From the NCBI GenBank assembly GCA_016800925.1, contig JABCPU010000280.1, positions 1 through 64,000 on the forward strand: DNA of 64,000 bases. The letters are read 5' to 3'. Shown in pieces: positions 20,929 to 32,410 of this stretch. This DNA comes from Suillus spraguei (Eukaryota > Basidiomycota > Agaricomycetes > Boletales > Suillaceae). Within the stretch, counting starts at the first letter, position 1. Every line of letters begins with the position of its first letter. The notes beneath the pieces are model-generated. The model saw only the letters and a list, made by a program, of their open reading frames with translations, was not told the origin of the DNA and searched no databases. A program made the position numbers and the translations under genes.

Positions 20929-22240
20929 ATGTCACATAAACGCAAGTACCGCAAGGCTACACCGACGGCTAACCTTGTGGCTTCGTCCACGATAAGGTTC
21001 ACACCAGATCTTTTCAGTTTGTCTATTCAAGCATATGAGGCTACTCTCATCCGCGGCCCGCAGTCTCTTTCTACAGCACTTTCTCTTGAGGTACCGCATC
21101 TTCCAACTTTGGGGGTCCATGCAAACGACCCTCAAATCGGTAACGCTCTCATACAATGGGGTGCTGGCACAGGAAATTTTCAACTTCTTAACTCGGATTC
21201 TTCTTTTCCCGAAGCGTCGGACGACAGGGCTACTTGGGTGGACAGGTGGGTCTCAGTAGTAGTATGGTTATTGCTAAGTTATGGCGAGTCGTCCCAAAAC
21301 ACAAAGTGATAATCAGTATGTACCCTGCGCATGCAATGTCTATCTAAATAGATCCATCGGATCTACGTTCTACCCGCTTCGGATTGGAAGATATGGTCTC
21401 ATCGTTATCCTCAGTTCTACCCAGTCTAATATAAAACTCGCTTAGATATGACGCTCGTCTCTTGCTTGATGCCGTCCCAGAGCATGCAAGTCCGAGTACC
21501 TCTCAGCCAAGGTCTCTGTCTCCAACCGGATGGTCGGACCTGCCGTCCGACACTGAAGATACCTTTTTCTTCACGCCACATGAGATTGAAGACTACAGGC
21601 GCGAGAAACGCAGGCGTCTTATCGACCAAAACAGAGAGGACCGTCTGAGAGCTCTTGCCGAGACCGACGAAAGTAAACAGTCGGATCTTTGGGGAGGTAG
21701 TGATGAGGAGGTAAGAGGTCATCACCAGTACTTCTAGTAAGGATGACATATCAGACGGCAATTTCTGTGCTAGCCCGATGATGCCCAATCAGAGCTCATG
21801 AAAAGAACCGCGCTACACCTTCTTTCGTCTCCTAATCCTGCACAGCTGGAAATGCGCATTCTTGCAAACCACGGTGCAGATAAGAGATTTGCATTTTTGA
21901 GGGGACGGTGGTCACGAGCATGGCGCATGGCCAAGGAGAGACTCAGACAAGAGAAACTTGGCCATCAGCTCAATCGCCGCGAGCCTCATGGAACGTAGGT
22001 TTGGGAGGACTTGCTGCGTATGGAGATAGTGATGACGAAGAAGAGTCTGAGAATGGGGAAACATCTCCATTAGAAGTTGGTGAGAGTTCTGTCACGACCC
22101 TGGATTCGCTTCAGAATTGTAATGTACGGTTGGAGGCTCGGCGCGCTAGAGCCAGGGAGTGGGCTGCACAACGCCGTGCACGACAAGGACAAACTTTGGG
22201 TACAGAGGAAGATCGGGAAAATTCCTCAGATTCACGATGA
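20929..22240 (+). CDS. Conserved hypothetical, charged protein
   Basis: Three exons, about 20929-21245, 21446-21710 and 21774-22240, with consistent phases. The product starts MSHKRKYRK; exon 1 ends in ...ATWVDR joined to YDARLLLDAVPEH. Then come a Ser/Pro-rich part, TEDTFFFTPHEIEDYRREKR and an Arg/Glu-rich helix. Exon 3 holds SSPNPAQLEMRILANHGAD, RFAFLRGRWSRAWR and an acidic tail (GDSDDEEESENGE) followed by RRARAREWAAQRRARQ. I do not recognise a named domain; charge and composition suggest a nuclear or RNA-associated protein. The frame switches near 21995 (ACGTAGG where ACGGTAGG would continue), another 1-nt loss. The assignment of exon 1 is the least certain part. Confidence 0.65.
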
Positions 22241-22897
22241 CTATACGGTGACTATTGTTTAGTTTTTCGAATATGATGTTTCTTGAATCTGAAACGCGAA
22301 TCGTCACGCTCTTTTTGAAATAGTGCAAGGGAAAATGTCGTTTCTGGACAATGGGCGAGGCGCTCGATCAAAAATAGACTAACCTGACCCCACTTTCAAT
22401 ATTCAATCATTCACCTGCATGCAGTTGACCTCTACTGGTACTGGTTCCCTGCCCTTTTCAGACGGTACTGGGATGGACGATGGTTAGAAACTCTACAGGT
22501 ACCGAGACAAAAATTCCATGTCCTCATGCATAGCTCCATTTCATTATTCCCCATGATGGTTGGCCAAGCATTCCCCTGAACTTTTGGTTACGTATGATAT
22601 CAAAATCATAATCATTCAAACATTTCTTAGGACATTTTAGAACCATCCAAGTCGCCGTTTGACTAAGGCGCAGCTGTTGATCAAACCTAGATCGCCCTAG
22701 CAGCACCCCTGGTATGCCGCAAGTCGCAGTGAGCTCCTTCCGTCCGAGTATAATATATTTGTGTGTCCTGCTTATCTGTTCTAAACCAGATCCACACCAA
22801 TCGACCTTGTTGTAGGTCTTCCCAATCTTTGCTAAGTAACGCCCATTTTCTGACGGTAGCTCCTGAACACAATAGCATCATCATATCAATATTAATC

Positions 22898-24558
22898 ATG
22901 TCCGAGTCCACTTCGGTAGCGCAACCGAAGTATGTATGTCTTTCTTTGATTACCAGAATGCAAGCTGATCGACGTTACCCCGTAGGGAATTGAAGCATGT
23001 CGGCATTGTAGGAGCTGGTATGGCTGGTTTATATGCTGCATATCGGTTGCAATTATCGAACGATCCCTGCATCGCAGTCTCTCTGTACGAACTGGATTGA
23101 AGGGTCGGTGGGCGCGTCAAAACTTTACATCCGAGAAAGACCAATATTTCGAGACTGGTCCATGCGTATTCCAAGTACCCAGATGCATCAGCCAACATTC
23201 GACTTCTCAAAGACACCCATCATGCCGACCTCAAACTTATACCTATCATCTCACTACCCCCGGCAATCGCATCTTTATAAATGGCATTTTGAAGAACGGG
23301 GGCGATGATAGCACTGCAAAGGCGCTGGGATTCGACTTCTCGACACCATATGATGCCAAGACTGCAGACGCCCTGCCACTGAGCGCTATACAGGAGTTCA
23401 TTGATCTTTTGGAGAGACTTTGACCACGGCTGGAAGATCCTCATGCGTCTTGACAAAGTCCCACTCCGTTCCTACCTAGAAATTCTTGGATGGCCGCCAT
23501 CAGTCATTGATTTCACCGAGACCGTGTGCTCTCAAACCAACCAGTTCGCGCTTAGCTTCTCCGAGCTCATCATGCAGAATTCGACTTCGACACTAGACAC
23601 TGGATGAGGGGATGGACAGACTTCCTCAGGTACTTGTCGAGGTGGTTGGCATGGATAATATCACATTTGGCGCACGGGTTCAGAAGATTAAGCAGACGAG
23701 TGACGGTGTCACTATCTACGCAGATATGCCTACATAGGGGTCGGGTAGAGCAAACATTCGACAAGGTGATTCTTGCCATTCCGCCCAGTGCGTTGAGGAT
23801 GATACCAGAGCGTCCTCGCTGGGATTACAGGAAGGAGCAAGCCATCCGCGCTATGTTCTATGAGGCGTTGTATAAGATCGGCCTGCGCTTCAAGACTCGA
23901 TTTTGGGAGCATGTGCAACCCCCTTCTTTAGGGGACAATCGACGACCGATCTACCGATTCGGTGGATTGTATATCCATCTAATGGCATCGGTTCCGAGGG
24001 ACCTGGCGTCCTGCTTCTTTATTCCTGGAATACAGACGCCTCTGTGTGGTCCTCCATTCCTTTTAGTGAACGTCTTAAGAGCTCTCTATGTCACCTTTCA
24101 AAGGTTTTCCCAAGCGTTGACGTCTACGACCAATTCATCGCTGCAGAAGATTTAGCCTGATCCGAATACAACCCTACCGGCGACGCTATGTTCCTTCCCG
24201 GGCAATTGTCAGAGTATTGTATTTTGAAATTGCTCGTCGTAAGGAAGGTAACATCCACTTTGCCGGAGAGCATTTGAGCCGTCATCATACGTGGATTACC
24301 GGCGGTGTCATCGATTCTGCCAGATCAACTACAGAAGAGGTCATTAGTGACTCTGCCTTCAAGCGTACTCCTACAGGGTGGATTCCCCCCAGTGGAACAG
24401 AGCCCAGCGATCATTATGATCCCGAGGCTCACCGCATGAAGGTGATCAAGGGTCCTGGGTGGGCTGGAAAATGTCCGGAACAACCGCGAGAAGTTCGAGA
24501 AGTCTGTCTTACTAAACGCCGTAAAACACAAGTATTGATCATATCCACGCTGATGTAA
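22898..24558 (+). pseudogene. Flavin amine oxidase (L-amino-acid oxidase-like), multiply frameshifted
   Basis: FAD-dependent oxidase of the monoamine/L-amino-acid oxidase family, which oxidises amines or amino acids giving hydrogen peroxide. Seen: ATG at 22898, one intron, then VGIVGAGMAGLYAAYRL with the GxGxxG FAD motif; DQYFETG and MRIPST; TPGNRIFINGILKN; YLEILGWPPSVIDFTETV; a substrate-domain region; and near the end NIHFAGEHLSRHHTWITGG, the second FAD contact with a conserved Trp. Frame changes are numerous (near 23090, 23160, 23210, 23400, 23590, 23730, 24150 and 24230), far denser than in nearby genes. A decayed gene is therefore likelier than scattered read error. The divergent neighbour is about 650 bp upstream; STE24 starts 248 bp downstream. 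Confidence 0.8.
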
Positions 24559-24806
24559 GTATTAGTATTTGAATAGTATTTTCTTGTACTACAACTAAAA
24601 TCAAGTAGTACTTGACACGAATGCATATTATTCCTCTGAAAGAATGTTCTGCCTCCGAGTCGACGCCGGCTATCGGGACTCGGCTACAAGTACCAGTGTT
24701 ACGTGGACACGTTCACCTCCACGTGAAGATGTGTCACGTGCCCAGACACAACCAAAGTCCCTAAAAACTAACCCCTTGCTCACGCCTCAAGATTGTGCTG
24801 CACATC

Positions 24807-26569
24807 ATGGACCTGCTACACTCTCAGCTTGCAGCACTCCAGCAAAAGTTGTCTTTTGTTGCGACTGATCCAATCGACTGGAAGTTTTACGTTCAAGCTT
24901 TCTCATGGGGTGTTACGCTGTTTGAGTCCTACCTTCTGTCAGTGTATTGACTGTTGATTTCTCTTTCTCAGCTAACTTCTTTTTTTCTACTCGCAGGCTT
25001 CGCCAATATCCTCTGTACTCGAAAACTTCTCCTCCAGAAGTCCTAGCAGACCACTTTGATGCTGAGGCCTTCACAAAGTCCCAGAATTACGGCAAGGATA
25101 AAGCAAAATTCTCCCTGATCACTGGACTACTCAAACAAGCCCTTGATTCTGCTATGCTTCATTATGGATTGTACGCATTTGCATGGGACATGGGTGGGCG
25201 GACGATAGCCTACTTCGGATATGGCAGCGAGTATGAGGTTTAGTGGTTTCCTACACTCGATCTCAACTTCAAAACTGATTGAATGCAATAGATCCTGCAA
25301 TCCCTCGCGTTTGCCATCGTACTTTTCGTTATCTCGTCCATACCTTCAATACCTCTCTCTGCTTACCAAACATTTGTTTTGGAAGAGATGCACGGTTTTA
25401 ACAAAACTACGCCCATGTTATTCATCACAGACCTCGTGAAAAGCTGGGCGATTGGGTTTGTCATTGGCATGCCGTTTCTCGCTGCCTTCCTTTACGTCTT
25501 TGGGTGGGCTGGAGACCGCTTTGTCCCATGGCTTATGGCTTTTCTGTTCGGTTCTTTCCTTGGCAAGTAGGGCTGTACTGATATGTCTTCTTCAGTCTGG
25601 CGTTCCAGATCATAATGGTTATCATATATCCAACTGTGATTCAACCACTCTTCAACAAGCTTTCACCCCTTAAAGAGGGCGAGCTACGCACAAGGACCGA
25701 ATCGCTCGCAACGAAGCTCAAGTTCCCCTTAAAGCATTTGTATGAGATTGACGGTTCCAAGCGTAGCTCCCATAGCAACGCTTACTTCTTCGGATTGCCC
25801 TGGGTTAGTGCGCTTTACCTACCATGATCACCCCTGCTCATCATCATTTAGAGCAAACACATCGTCATCTTCGACACCCTGATCAAAGAAAGTAAGCCCG
25901 AGGAAGTCGAGGCAGTTTTAGGTATGCACGCGTCTTCTTTTCTAGTCTGTAGACCAAACGTCTTGAATCAGCGCATGAACTCGGTCACTGGTACCACATG
26001 CACCCGACGAAGTTGCTCTGTGTATCTCAGGTCCATATCTTCACCATCCTTGCCATGTTTCCCGCCTTCCTGCACGCACCTCAGTTCCTACGAGCATTTG
26101 ACTTTTCCGCGGCTGTCTCTGCCCACCCACCAACTATCGTTGCGTTCTTACTATTCCAGGTACACATTATGTGGTCTTTGCTTATATATGACGCTGACTC
26201 TGAACATAGATGATTCTTAGCCCCCTGGAAGCGGTCATTGGCATTGCGCTGAATTTCCTTTCGCGTCAGTTTGAGTGGGAAGCGGACCGTTTTGCGTGCG
26301 AGATCGAAGAGCGGCTGTCGGCTCCAGAGATGAAGGATATGGGTGAGAGGCTTTCACGGGCGTTGATCACGCTCCATGTCAAGAACCTGAGTACTTTATG
26401 GGTTGATTGGCTGTGAGTCAAGCTGCGATATTTTGGAATTGACATACTGATGTATTATTAATATAGTTACTCGGCTTATCACCACTCACACCCCACATTG
26501 ACAGAGCGACTGAAGGCCCTGCAGGCGTATCAGTCCAAGAGGGATGGTGCAGCGAAGAAGGAGCTTTAA
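24807..26569 (+). CDS. STE24: CAAX prenyl protease 1 (Ste24, M48 family)
   Basis: Integral ER/nuclear-envelope zinc protease that removes the last three residues of prenylated CAAX proteins and makes the N-terminal cut of a-factor-type pheromones. Seen: MDLLHSQLAALQQKL start at 24807, several hydrophobic helices (for example LAFAIVLFVISSIPSIPLS and AIGFVIGMPFLAAFLYVFG), PTVIQPLFNKLSPL, YEIDGSKRSSHSNAYFFG, the zinc motif HELGH completed across an intron (about 25975), and EWEADRFAC, which supplies the third zinc ligand Glu. It ends in Lys-rich AAKKEL. Length and domain order match the family; introns are short. The 3' end faces the Atg22-like gene with 91 bp between stops. Basidiomycete a-factor-like pheromones make a mating role plausible. 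Confidence 0.93.
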
Positions 26570-26660
26570 ACGATTTGCTTTTGTTCGATTAAGTACATAT
26601 AGTACAAGCATCTCATAAAATTATATATTTCATCCTAGGTATCATTGAGTACGGTTAGCA

Positions 26661-28689
26661 TCATTCACCAGCTTGGATCCTTCGCAAAATATAATCCTTC
26701 GCATCCTGCCTTCCCTTGTCAACATCAACGCTGAGGAGTACAGGCACTGCTGCCCACACCATGAATACGAGGAAAAAGAATGCGTAGCGTATGTTCCCCG
26801 TGCTATCTGCTATCAGGCCAACGATGAGCGGACCAACGAAAGAGCTTGACTGCATGCAGAAAATCAGTCAGTGGAAAGCAGAATTGAAGCTATCTGCCCA
26901 CCTTGTCTGTTATCGAGAAAAGACCGTACCTGAAGCAATGCGGCGTCAATATCCTATGCGCCACACCTGTAAAAGACACATACCATCGAGCTTCTTCCCC
27001 AGGAGGCAATAATTCCGCATAGAAAGCTCTAGCATAACTCTGAAATGCACCGTACGCAAAACCTGTGATAGCGATACCAGTCGGTCAAGGCTTGCGATCG
27101 AGGCGAAAAGCACGAACCAAAATATACTGCAAGACCAAACATTTCTCCCTGGGTCGTCAGTCCACCAAATCGCATAGTTCCCTTGAAGATGGGCAGGAAT
27201 CCCAAGCACCCGTATACCGGAATCAGCGAGACCATTATCACGAGAAGGACTAGGACGCGGAGATTCGACCACATGAATTTATGTTGGAGAATGGGGGATA
27301 CTAGAGACCCAATGATTCCCGAGAGTGGTGTGATAGCGCCGATGAGGACAAGAGACGAAGCTTGCATGTGCAAAGTCGTTTTTCCAAACAGGATCGCAGT
27401 CGATGTTATAGTACTGAAACCTGTTGAGAAGTCAAATTAAGAGGAGCAATCGATGGGGAATAACAGACAGACCATCAGAGAGAAGGAACCAAGCAGCGAG
27501 GTATCTGAAGGTATGTTGGAGACGCTTTATCTCCCGCCAGTGAAACATGACTCCCAATCGTTTCCATGCAGCCGCAATCTCCGAACTGAAGGTCCAATCG
27601 TCATCTGGCTTGATAGAACCGGATTCTGGTTCGTCAGTGTCGCTTGCGTTTGGAAGCCAGATAGCAGCAGGTATCGAGAACAATGCCCACCATATGCCGC
27701 TGAGGCCAATGGCGAGACGAAGTGAGAAAGTAGATCCATCCAGGCGAGTGACAGGTATGAGTGCAACTAAGAGAAGGATGATCCTGCACCATAACCCGAA
27801 GCAATTCCTAAAGATGATATTTGCGAAGTAGCTCTCGATAATGCGGCAGTGTAATTTGATTGAGAAGTGCACGGATGGATTGGATGCCCGAGAAGAGGAT
27901 CTGATATTTCAAAAGAGGATTCTAATTCAAGGTCAACGCTTGCAGCAAGAGTGGCATTCTCATCCTGGTTTTCAAATGAATTTGGCAGTTCGGAGTAAGC
28001 TTGAACCACTTCTGGAGAATCTTTCGCTAATGATGGCAGGTACGCGTTCATAGCTACTACGGAGGCACCAAAGCCAACGTTAGCCAAAATTGCAAACAGC
28101 GCAGAGACCATCCATAATGGAGATGTCGACGATAGAGGGAGAAAGAGACTCGCAGAGAATGCACCTATTGCAGCGAAAGTGAGGAGAAGTGGTTTTCTGT
28201 ATGATGCTGCCAACAGTAATGAAGACCAGTTCCAGGACAAAAGTGAGGAACGCACGACGGTCGGCTATGCTCCCCATCGATATCACTGTGAGTGCTTGCA
28301 AAGCGACAGATATCGAGTAAACATAGAGACTGAGTAATAAGTATGTTAGGACATCCGCACCAACTTAGTCAGAATAAATTTAATAGACTCGCCTGAAACT
28401 GGCGGTATCTATCCACAACCAACCGATCTTCACTGCACATCTGCTATCGTTTGCAGGTGCAATACCCGAGAGTGAAGAACATGATTCAGTCTTCTCCGGT
28501 TGCAAGAACCCATTGTCACGGGCAAATTGCTCCAGACAAATTGGTAGGAAGAGTGTGAGCGAAACTACCACAAAAGCCTCGCTTGCTATGACTTGAAAAA
28601 CTCATTTGGGAAGAGAGCTTGAGCACTACACACCTAGCAAATGCATAACTGAGCCACCCTCTCAGCCTTTGCTTGTACGTGGCCGACAT
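26661..28689 (-). CDS. ATG22: Atg22-like vacuolar effluxer (MFS fold)
   Basis: Multi-pass membrane protein of the Atg22 family, which exports amino acids from the vacuole after autophagic breakdown. Seen: MSATYKQRLRGWLSYAFA at 28689 (an in-frame ATG slightly upstream is possible), VVVSLTLFLPICLEQFARDNG, a loop with several Cys, ALTVISMGSIADR, then PSYRKPLLLTFAAIGAFSASLF after an intron (donor GTGCGT), ANVGFGASVVAMNAYLPSLA, ISSLGIASGYGAG, further helices, and SSSFVGPLIVGLIADSTGNIRYAFFFL near the end. Introns are numerous. The family name is well supported by sequence; the substrate is inferred from the family. Confidence 0.87.
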
Positions 28690-28711
28690 TATGGATACTA
28701 TACTAGTCATA

Positions 28712-28756
28712 GGCCCCCGGAAGCTCCCTGGGCCACATAGGGAACTTCCGGGGGCC
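28712..28756. repeat. GC-rich hairpin just upstream of the Atg22-like start
   Basis: GGCCCCCGGAAG-c-TCCCT pairs with AGGGA-a-CTTCCGGGGGCC around a 9-nt loop, an 18-pair stem with one mismatch. It lies 23-67 bp upstream of the start codon, so it would be in the 5' UTR or core promoter. It could hinder scanning or extrude in DNA; the role is inference. Confidence 0.75.
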
Positions 28757-29546
28757 GTGTTGCGCAGAGTGATTGCCATTTGCGTCGATCCCCTGATTAA
28801 ACTTACGGGCACTTACAATTTGCTTAGAATTCAATATCAAAATCCGTAATGTACTGTCCCTCAGTTGTTAATTAGAGTACGGAAATTTATCGCCTCAGGA
28901 AAAGCTACGGGTCTGGGCCTCGTAACAAATATTTACATGATGAGCTTGGTGTGTAAGCACAAAATCGCTCCCCTTGAAGTAGATCCCACGTCAACCGAAG
29001 GTGCTATAGTCCCGACCTGCTACCGCCAAGCGCCGGGTTGTAAAGCCGAGTCCTGTCTTCCCGTAGAGTCGTTGTCCGTATTCAATCCATTTACAACCCA
29101 AAATATACTAAAGAGCACCGCAGACGACAGTGGCCTCCATAATTTGACTTGTTGGGTCGACTAACAAAATTGGGATGACTGCACCAGGAATGTTGCCATC
29201 TGAGTAAGTCAACGTGACACACCAGTGAGATGCTGATGACTTGCCAGTGTACCCAATCTTGAAAAGATGGTTACCCTCAATGGCTGACATACGATGCCTT
29301 GAGATTGTTTGGGAGCCTGGAAAGAGTTAAAGAATGAAGCGGTCAGGTAGTCATGTAGAGAGGAAGTTTACCCCCCTGCACGTGGTGGAGGATAGATCTC
29401 CTCAAGCGAACCTTTGAGCTGAGGCCACATCATTCTGGTGACGAATAAATGGAGACGGACTGAACGGTGGATAGTAGTACAGCAGAGAAATAATATCCGA
29501 TTGCATGGCCTACAGAAGCCTCCGAGTCGGGATATATATACAGCAA
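28757..29546. other. No supported gene
   Basis: Downstream of SUMO and upstream of the Atg22-like gene, both minus. Short frames (for example 29108-29290 minus) are not recognised. Confidence 0.4.
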
Positions 29547-30110
29547 CTAATGTATGATTGTGCCACCTCCCAGCTAGAGAGCGCTGCGGAATTAGGACCG
29601 AGAGAACAATAGAATCATACAACGTACCTGCTCTAAGTGAGCGTCGATAATATCACCATCCTCCATTTCCATCTGATGATGCGTCAGCGTACAAGCGTCA
29701 ACCATTTTCTGGGCATCAGTAGAACAACTCACATCCACAGGTGTGTTTTCAGCCCGCAATCTTTTGCCATCGTAGGTAAACTTAAACGTCCCTGAATGTT
29801 TGACCATGAGTACAGCACTTCCCGAAAGCAGTCCCAGTCGCCACTTACCTGGTTCTTTTCCAAACCGTTTCTGGTGTACGTCATGCAGATTGATGAAAAT
29901 GTGAGATTTGATGCAACAATTATAGATCTCACCTCTGCTGCATCAAATATCTTCTTGAACGCCATGTTGTGCTTCACCTTCACAGTGATTTCTGGTCACG
30001 GGTCGTCAATACTTGCAACGCGTCGGAATGGCACATAAAGACTGACGGGTACCCTCATAGTTAATGACCAGGCTTAATTTTGGTTTAACATCTTCAGTAT
30101 CTTCAGACAT
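29547..30110 (-). CDS. SMT3: SUMO (ubiquitin-like modifier Smt3)
   Basis: Small modifier conjugated to lysines of nuclear proteins. Six short exons join to MSEDTEDVKPKLSLVINYE, EITVKVKHNMAFKKIFDAAE, KRFGKEPG, TFKFTYDGKRLRAENTPVD, MEMEDGDIIDAHLEQ and LGGGTIIH-stop. The beta-grasp core, FKFTYDG and the di-glycine needed for conjugation are all present. The last exon is found by using the acceptor CTCTAG just before CTGGGAGGTGG (about 29570); it gives a five-residue GTIIH tail to be trimmed by an Ulp protease. One intron in the ENTPVD/MEMEDG region is free of stops and a multiple of three, so retention would insert residues without a frameshift. The gene looks intact. Confidence 0.92.
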
Positions 30111-30764
30111 GTCTGTACACGCAGTCGTTGAAGGCAGCGGTAAAAGGAATGGGGTTCAGTTACAAAATGACACTAGCTTGGATGGCCTTAGCAGCTAACG
30201 CGTACAAACGCGTGCATTTCAGAAGCCTCTCTTTTTCCCACCCTCACGTGACTCAGGAACACAAGGTCCACAATAAGTCTACAGCAGCTTGAAATCCACT
30301 ACTTAGCAGTATTGAACTGCGGGAGTCACTCATTATTCCAACTACATTTTGTGCCTGTGGGAATTCTTGGAGACTAGTAATATATCATCAAAGTGAAGAT
30401 GACGTCGCAGAGAACCATTGAGGCTGTTGAGATGCCACTGTGACACAGCCGCTCGTGCTGGTGACATGCCATCAGTATTGAACTTGAGATCTGAGTGTCA
30501 GTAATACACGCATACCTTGTATATTGATCTTAAATAAATGATAAGTGTCGGACAGACAGGGGCATTACAAGTCGCATACCTCACCGGTTCTGTGCAAAAT
30601 ATGAGTTGTCAGAACCAAAGGGGCATTTTTTCAAGATAGATTGAAGGTATACATCATTACGACAGGGTGGTCTACGTCAAACAGAACGATGACCCGACAA
30701 ATGGGCAATAAAAGAAGAAAAATGATCTTGCCGAGTATAAAGTACTCCTGGACAATGCAAAGAT
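30111..30764. other. SUMO promoter region
   Basis: Between the SUMO start and the TFIIS stop, both on the minus strand. CACGTGAC (about 30245) is an E-box-like site. Nothing else was recognised. Confidence 0.4.
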
Positions 30765-32165
30765 TTACGAGAACTTCCATCTGCAAGTGATAAGTGAGAC
30801 ACAAATTTCCTCGAAAACGGTTTACTTACTTGTTGCCACAGTTGACGCATCTGGAGACGAGACGAAAGGTGAGTATGTCTTGTACAACAGGTCAAGGCCA
30901 CGTACGTCACGAAAGTCTAGAAAGATATATACATAAACTTTTTTAGCCTGATTCCCATTAAACATTTACTCACTGTCATCGGCTCGTCAGCGCTTCTGGT
31001 CTGCGCCTGGCGATAGCGACACTTGCGCTATGAACAGTGAGATACCAAGTCGCCAAATTCAATGAAAGGATCTTACTTGCTTGCATCTTGAGCACTGGAA
31101 GCCTTCCGTTTCGGCTTCTTGTTCGCCAGCTCCCAAGGACTTGAAGAAATTCTCCTCCTTTATTTTTTGGTCCGCCGCCCGTCGTTCCTCTGAAGACATT
31201 TCCTAGAGCAAAATCAGCTTTATAAAATAGATCTCATAATGTTTGACATACCTCACTTGTCATCTTGCTGAACTTCTCCGCCGAAAGATCGCCACTGACA
31301 ATATTCTCTCGCAAACTTGGGTTGCCCTTGTCCTTGAGGTTGACAAACGAAGAACGGATCTTGCCCTTGTATCCAGCGTTAGTACTGCCAAACTGTGCGA
31401 AAACAGCGGCCTCCACAGCTTTTGCTCGACTCATAATTAGGTCACTGGCTATTTTCAGAGTTGATGAGAGTCGGACAGTGAAGCTGAAGTCTGGGATCAA
31501 CTCACGAGCACCAGAGTCACAGGCAAGGCCATCATAAATGAGTTCCGTGCATCTATCCCGCGTGGTGTCGCCCGTGCCGGACGCCTTTACGCCATCTACT
31601 TTCGCACTACGAGGTTCTGACTTCCCATTCACTGGGGTGGGGGTAGCGGCGTTAGATGGTGTGACCGAAGTAGATCCCTTGCGAGCTTATTGAGAGGATA
31701 GAGTTGAAAGCCATGGTCATCATGAGGATCTAGCAGTATATGTGGATCGGACTTACCTGGTCTGCCTTGCCGTTCGCAGGTGTTCCCGCCTTCGAGCCTG
31801 AACCTCCTTTAGCGCGCTCCACCTCGGTTTTCCACTTCTTCACGATCTCTCTGGCGAGGTCGGAGACTTCTTTTGCCTCATGAGTCCGCAATTTCCCGAC
31901 AGCAAGCCCTGCTTTGCTTTCCTATGAATTCACACCAGTGAGTCAAAACACAGGCAAAATCCGACCATGAATACCTACCCTTAAGATCGCTTCATTTACT
32001 TGGAAGTCTTTCTTCAAGATTTGCAGAATCGATACCTTTTCCTACACGAAGGTTGTCAGCAAATCAAACTACAAGCATTGACCTAGAAAGATTTGTACAC
32101 ACCTCTGTAGAAGTATTTTGGAGCTGTTTCACGAGCTTCTTAAGCTCGGCTGCTGCTTCAGACAT
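30765..32165 (-). CDS. DST1: Transcription elongation factor TFIIS
   Basis: Rescues backtracked RNA polymerase II by stimulating transcript cleavage. Seen: MSEAAAELKKLVKQLQ at 32165; an N-terminal helical (LW/TFIIS-N) domain with LREIV-type helices ending VKKWKTEVERAKGG; a linker rich in Ser, Gly and Pro; the central domain with RDRCTELIYDGLACDSG, AVEAAVFAQFGSTNAGYKGKIRS and NIVSGDLSAEKFSKMTSEE; and the zinc ribbon with CSRCK, RSADEPMT (the acidic Asp-Glu pair that enters the polymerase active site) and CVNCGNKWKFS-stop. The last codons are spread over very short exons. Divergent from PRP46, 245 bp between starts. Intact as read. Confidence 0.92.
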
Positions 32166-32410
32166 AACTGACGAAATGGCGTCTAATGTCTACCAGTATG
32201 TTACTTCAAGCACTATTCAATCCTTCTTAAACCACCTAAATCAAAACCACGAAATGGTCTTGAATCATGAAAGCTCTCGTAGTACTTCAGATAAGCGAAC
32301 TGGGCAGAATTCTTGTCTTAGTAAATAAACAAACAATGGTAATCAAACCGGTCACCCCAGCCAGCAGTCACGGTTGACTGGTTTATTTCCTGGATAATCC
32401 AATATTGTCA
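32166..32410. promoter_or_regulatory. Divergent TFIIS / PRP46 promoter
   Basis: 245 bp between the two opposing start codons; both genes serve RNA polymerase II transcript making and processing. No clear TATA box was seen, so shared regulation is only inferred from layout. Confidence 0.5.

Noticed and set aside
29108..29290. 60-codon minus frame between SUMO and the Atg22-like gene
   Set aside because: Not recognised and could not be linked to further exons; left as intergenic.
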